Source of the DNA: a bacterium
Lineage (GTDB): Bacteria; Omnitrophota; Gorgyraeia; Velamenicoccales; JABMQK01
Direction: 5' to 3'
Assembly: GCA_013203265.1 (NCBI GenBank)
Contig: JABMQK010000042.1
Span: 1-8,361 of the forward strand
Length of the DNA: 8,361 bases
A program made the position numbers and the translations under genes. Below the pieces are notes generated by a model, which was not told the DNA's origin, did no database searches, and was given only the letters and a program-made list of their open reading frames with translations. Every line of letters begins with the position of its first letter. The stretch's first letter is position 1. Positions 5,517 to 8,361 of this stretch are shown piece after piece.

Positions 5517-7448
5517 ATGATTACTATTAGAAATCTTTCTAAAAGTTACGGCAGGAGAATTCTTTTCGACGATGTATCTTTAAACATAAACCGAGGAGAA
5601 AAAATTGGCCTTGTCGGCCCTAATGGTGCTGGCAAGAGCACTCTGTTTGCGTTTATTCTAGGAGAGATAGGTCCTTCGGTTGGCGATGTTCAGGTTATGA
5701 AAGATATTCATATCGGTTATCTTCCCCAAGAGGCAAGCTTTAATTCGCAACATACTGTTTTGACAGAGTTGACTGAGGGCGATAGGCGCATCGCGAATCT
5801 AAAAAAAGAAAAAGAACAATTAGAAGAAAGTAATAAAGCTGATTCAATGCGATACGGAGATATCCTGCACAATTTGGAGATGCTGGGGTTCTTTGAATTA
5901 GAGCACAAGGCAAAAAAGATTTTAATGGGGCTAGGGTTTAAGCAGACAGACTTCGACCGTCCAATACAAAACTTAAGCGGCGGTTGGCAGATGCGCACCT
6001 TATTGGCAAAATTGCTTACGTTTCAATATGACTTGTTACTACTTGACGAGCCGACAAATTACCTTGATTTGAATGCGGCATTATGGCTTGAAGATTATTT
6101 AGTTAGATTTAAGGGAACTTTTGTTATGATTTCTCACGATAAATCTTTTTTAACTGATGTTACAAACTATACCCTCGTTTTAGAAAATGGCAAGATACAT
6201 AAAGTATCCGGTAGCTACAAACACTATGAGCAGATTGTAGAAGAAAGACGCATTCATTTGCAAAAGCAGTTTAAGGAACAGGAAAAGAAATATAAACAGC
6301 TTAAGGTGTTTGTTCAGCGTTTTCATGGGCAGCCTAATAAGGCTTCGCAGGTTCGTGCCAAGAAGAGGGTGCTGGAAAAGATTGAGGAGAATGAAGTCGT
6401 TGTGCCCGTTAATTTTCGAGAGAGTATTAAAACCTTTCGTTTCCCTCAAACAAGGAGGAGCGGTTATAACGTAATATCACTTGAAAAGGTATGCAAATTC
6501 TATCCAGAAGTAGTGGTTTATGAGGATTTAGATTTTGAAATAACCCAAGGAAAAAAAGCAGTTTTAGTTGGAGAAAATGGCGCAGGAAAATCTACTCTCC
6601 TGAAACTCCTTGCCGGCGTTATTGACATAGACAGCGGGGTGCGTAGTGTTGGTTATAATGTTAGTATCGGTTATTTTTCACAGACACGTATGGATGTGCT
6701 TACCGAGAATAACACCGTTTTAGAAGAAGCGTATACAGCGGTATCTGGATTTATGCCCGAGGAGAGTGTTCGTACTATATTGGGTGCTTTCTTTTTCACT
6801 GGTGAGGATGTGGATAAAAAAGTTAGCGTTCTGTCCGGAGGAGAAAAAAGTCGGTTGATTTTAGCAAAACTCCTCATTAATCCACCTAATTTTCTTCTAC
6901 TTGATGAACCTACGACACATCTTGATGTTGATGCGGTCGAGGCATTGGTTAGGGCATTAAAATCTTACGAGGGCACTCTTGTTTTTATTAGTCACGATAT
7001 TTATTTTGTGCGTTCGGTGGCTAATTCTTCTTTTGAGATTAAAGATGGCAGGATAAGAGAATTTCCAGGTAATTTTGACTACTATTTGGAAAAAAGAAAT
7101 GAAGCTCAAACCCCCATAAAAAAACAAAAAGTCAAGGAAGAGGAAGTAGATTCCAATAAAGCCCAAGCCAAAAATAGAGAAAAGGAAAAAGAAAGGCTGC
7201 GCAAAGAAGAAAAGAAGCAACGCAAGTCCTTTAATGCGTCTTTGGGCAATAGGATTAATAAACTCCAAAGAGAAAAAGAAGCCCTTCTACTTGAAAGTGA
7301 TGCTAAGAAGCGCGCTATCGATAGACCGCACAAGTATCGCGATGAAGAAATGATTAAAGAATATAAATTAGGGATTGATGAAATAGAGAAGAAGTCTCGA
7401 GATATAGATGCACAGATAAAAAATTTACAAGAACAGTTGATTAAGTGA
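5517..7448 (+). CDS. ABC-F family ATPase (Uup/YdiF/YheS type, ribosome-associated)
   Basis: A soluble protein with two ATP-binding cassettes and no membrane domain. ABC-F members act at the ribosomal E site on stalled or initiating ribosomes, some giving antibiotic resistance. Cassette one has Walker A GPNGAGKST (34-42), signature LSGGWQMR (153-160), Walker B LLLLDEPTNYLD and H-loop His207. Cassette two has GENGAGKST (352-360), LSGGEKSR (439-446), LLLDEPTTHLD and His493. Both sets look catalytically intact. The linker at about 225-300 is charged and helical with QPNKASQVRAKKR, typical of the Uup/YdiF/YheS branch. The C-terminus from about 530 is a lysine- and glutamate-rich coiled coil as in Uup. 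The 643 residues equal the usual length. The ATG at 5517 gives the canonical MITIRNLSKSYG but has no Shine-Dalgarno. Acetolactate decarboxylase follows after 30 bases, probably on the same transcript. Class is secure; subfamily and whether it protects against antibiotics are not. Confidence 0.94.
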   Translation: MITIRNLSKSYGRRILFDDVSLNINRGEKIGLVGPNGAGKSTLFAFILGEIGPSVGDVQVMKDIHIGYLPQEASFNSQHTVLTELTEGDRRIANLKKEKEQLEESNKADSMRYGDILHNLEMLGFFELEHKAKKILMGLGFKQTDFDRPIQNLSGGWQMRTLLAKLLTFQYDLLLLDEPTNYLDLNAALWLEDYLVRFKGTFVMISHDKSFLTDVTNYTLVLENGKIHKVSGSYKHYEQIVEERRIHLQKQFKEQEKKYKQLKVFVQRFHGQPNKASQVRAKKRVLEKIEENEVVVPVNFRESIKTFRFPQTRRSGYNVISLEKVCKFYPEVVVYEDLDFEITQGKKAVLVGENGAGKSTLLKLLAGVIDIDSGVRSVGYNVSIGYFSQTRMDVLTENNTVLEEAYTAVSGFMPEESVRTILGAFFFTGEDVDKKVSVLSGGEKSRLILAKLLINPPNFLLLDEPTTHLDVDAVEALVRALKSYEGTLVFISHDIYFVRSVANSSFEIKDGRIREFPGNFDYYLEKRNEAQTPIKKQKVKEEEVDSNKAQAKNREKEKERLRKEEKKQRKSFNASLGNRINKLQREKEALLLESDAKKRAIDRPHKYRDEEMIKEYKLGIDEIEKKSRDIDAQIKNLQEQLIK

Positions 7449-7478
7449 GTTGTGGAGTTTGAATAAGGAGAAAAAAAG

Positions 7479-8252
7479 ATGAAAAGATGGTTTTTGTGTG
7501 CAGCGATTAGTGTTTGTTTAATCTGCGTTGGCTGTTCAACAGCTAAAAGAGATATAATCACGCAAACTTCTACGATAGACGCTTTGTTAGCGGGAGTGTA
7601 TGATGGCGATATCTCATGCCGTCAATTATTAAAATATGGCAATTTTGGAATTGGTACATTTGATCGCCTCGAAGGGGAAATGCTTATTTTAAACGCAACT
7701 GTATATCAGGTTAAAGCAGATGGTAAGGTTTATACTCCAGATACCGACATTAAAACTCCATTTGCTTGCGTATGCCAGTTTAAAGCAGACAAATCACTTT
7801 TCTTAGAAAAGGAAATGAATTATAAAGAATTTGAAGAATTGATCAATAAAACTGTGCCTAATAATAATATTTTTTGTGCAATAAAAATCGTAGGGAAATT
7901 TGAAAAAATGGAAACGCGAAGTGTCCCTGCTCAGAGTAAACCTTATCCACCGCTCGAGGAAGTAACTAAGAATCAGCCTAAATTTTATATGGAGAATGTG
8001 TCAGGCACTATTGTTGGATTTAGGTCACCACCCTTTGTAAAAGGTATAGGTGTGCCTGGATACCACTTACATTTCATTACCAATGATCACAAGCAGGGTG
8101 GCCACGTTCTTAGTTTTGAACTTGCAAAGGGAAAATGCGATATAGATTTTTGTAACCAGTTTTTTTTGATACTCCCAAAGAATGTAGAAGCATTTAAGAA
8201 TGTTGACTTGTCAAAAGACAGAGGTGAAGAATTAGAGAAAGTAGAAAAATGA
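7479..8252 (+). CDS. Alpha-acetolactate decarboxylase with lipoprotein signal peptide
   Basis: Converts 2-acetolactate to acetoin and CO2, usually in the butanediol pathway or to drain acetolactate. The 257 residues begin with MKRWF, a hydrophobic run and the lipobox VGC (Cys19), so the mature protein should be lipid-anchored outside the cytoplasmic membrane. The enzyme domain shows GNFGIGTFDRLEGEM (54-68), ETRSVPAQ (145-152), FRSPPFV (181-187) and VPGYHLHFI...KQGGHVL. His196, His198 and His209 correspond to the three zinc ligands of the Brevibacillus enzyme, and Glu65 and/or Glu67, Arg147 and a C-terminal glutamate (250-251) to its other active-site residues. A strong Shine-Dalgarno (AAGGAG) precedes the ATG, 30 bases after the ABC-F gene. 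No acetolactate synthase or acetoin reductase is in the window, so the metabolic setting is open. The family and intact zinc site are clear; extracytoplasmic location is inferred. I withhold budA/alsD because orthology is not shown. Confidence 0.92.
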   Translation: MKRWFLCAAISVCLICVGCSTAKRDIITQTSTIDALLAGVYDGDISCRQLLKYGNFGIGTFDRLEGEMLILNATVYQVKADGKVYTPDTDIKTPFACVCQFKADKSLFLEKEMNYKEFEELINKTVPNNNIFCAIKIVGKFEKMETRSVPAQSKPYPPLEEVTKNQPKFYMENVSGTIVGFRSPPFVKGIGVPGYHLHFITNDHKQGGHVLSFELAKGKCDIDFCNQFFLILPKNVEAFKNVDLSKDRGEELEKVEK

Positions 8253-8307
8253 AATAGCAAGATGCTTTTGAAGGAATAGTTTAAGTGGCCCAAAGGTATA
8301 TAAAAAT

Positions 8308-8361
8308 ATGAATAAAGATTTAATTAAGACAATATTACAAGGCGTAAATAAGGAGCAGAAA
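8308..8361 (+). CDS. Possible start of a further gene, cut by the right edge
   Basis: An ATG at 8308 opens a frame that stays open for 18 codons to the end of the window, beginning MNKDLIKTILQGVNKEQK. A weak AAAGGT lies about ten bases upstream. The gap of 55 bases after acetolactate decarboxylase shows no hairpin. Too little is visible to name a product or exclude a chance frame; the amphipathic lysine-rich start is compatible with a cytoplasmic protein. Confidence 0.4.
   Translation, partial: MNKDLIKTILQGVNKEQK

Noticed and set aside
6957..7268. Phenylalanine-rich minus-strand frame resembling a membrane protein
   Set aside because: It is the reverse reading of lysine-rich ABC-F coding sequence; the apparent hydrophobicity comes from AAA/AAG read as TTT/CTT.
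7106..7561. 151-codon minus-strand frame, serine- and leucine-rich
   Set aside because: It is antisense to the lysine- and glutamate-rich coiled coil of the ABC-F protein and the acetolactate decarboxylase signal peptide; the composition is what such a reverse reading gives, and no family is recognisable.

Overview
The window is a stretch of bacterial chromosome, AT-rich by eye and densely packed with genes. Bacterial identity follows from a zinc-ribbon type 50S L28, RecJ, a bacterial ArgRS and sigma70-like promoter hexamers. No rRNA or phylogenetic marker allows firm placement. The gene complement, the mixture of Shine-Dalgarno (SD) and SD-less starts, and the short dispersed repeats remind me of uncultured lineages such as Candidatus Omnitrophota, but that is only an impression. 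I see no phage, transposase, tRNA, rRNA or CRISPR array.

Left part (1-2800), information processing: the 3' end of argS runs in from the left edge, followed after 42 bases by recJ (DHH-family single-strand exonuclease). On the opposite strand, convergent with recJ, lies rpmB (ribosomal protein L28). Its near-consensus promoter sits so close to the start codon that the mRNA is predicted to be leaderless. Short repeats with a 10-bp period flank recJ, and the upstream one abuts the recJ start codon.

Middle part (2800-5520), accessory and less well understood: a membrane-anchored YdcF/DUF218-like protein is divergent from rpmB and shares a palindromic -10 element with it. After it come a possibly degraded short reading frame, a 62-residue two-helix membrane protein with a strong ribosome binding site, a stand-alone GMP-synthase-like ATP pyrophosphatase without a glutaminase domain, an imperfect hairpin joined to a REP-like dispersed repeat, and a 75-residue DUF2007 protein.

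Right part (5517-8361): a two-domain ABC-F ATPase (ribosome-associated, non-transporting) is followed after 30 bases by an acetolactate decarboxylase that carries a lipoprotein signal peptide. The two probably share a transcript. The first 18 codons of a possible further gene run off the right edge.

The window is a set of small neighbouring transcription units and not one obvious pathway. Translation is the commonest theme (argS, rpmB, ABC-F). I do not see a convincing new multi-gene system. The most interesting points are the predicted leaderless rpmB with its symmetric promoter, the divergent glutaminase-less GMP synthase homologue, the lipoprotein acetolactate decarboxylase, and the periodic repeats around recJ.
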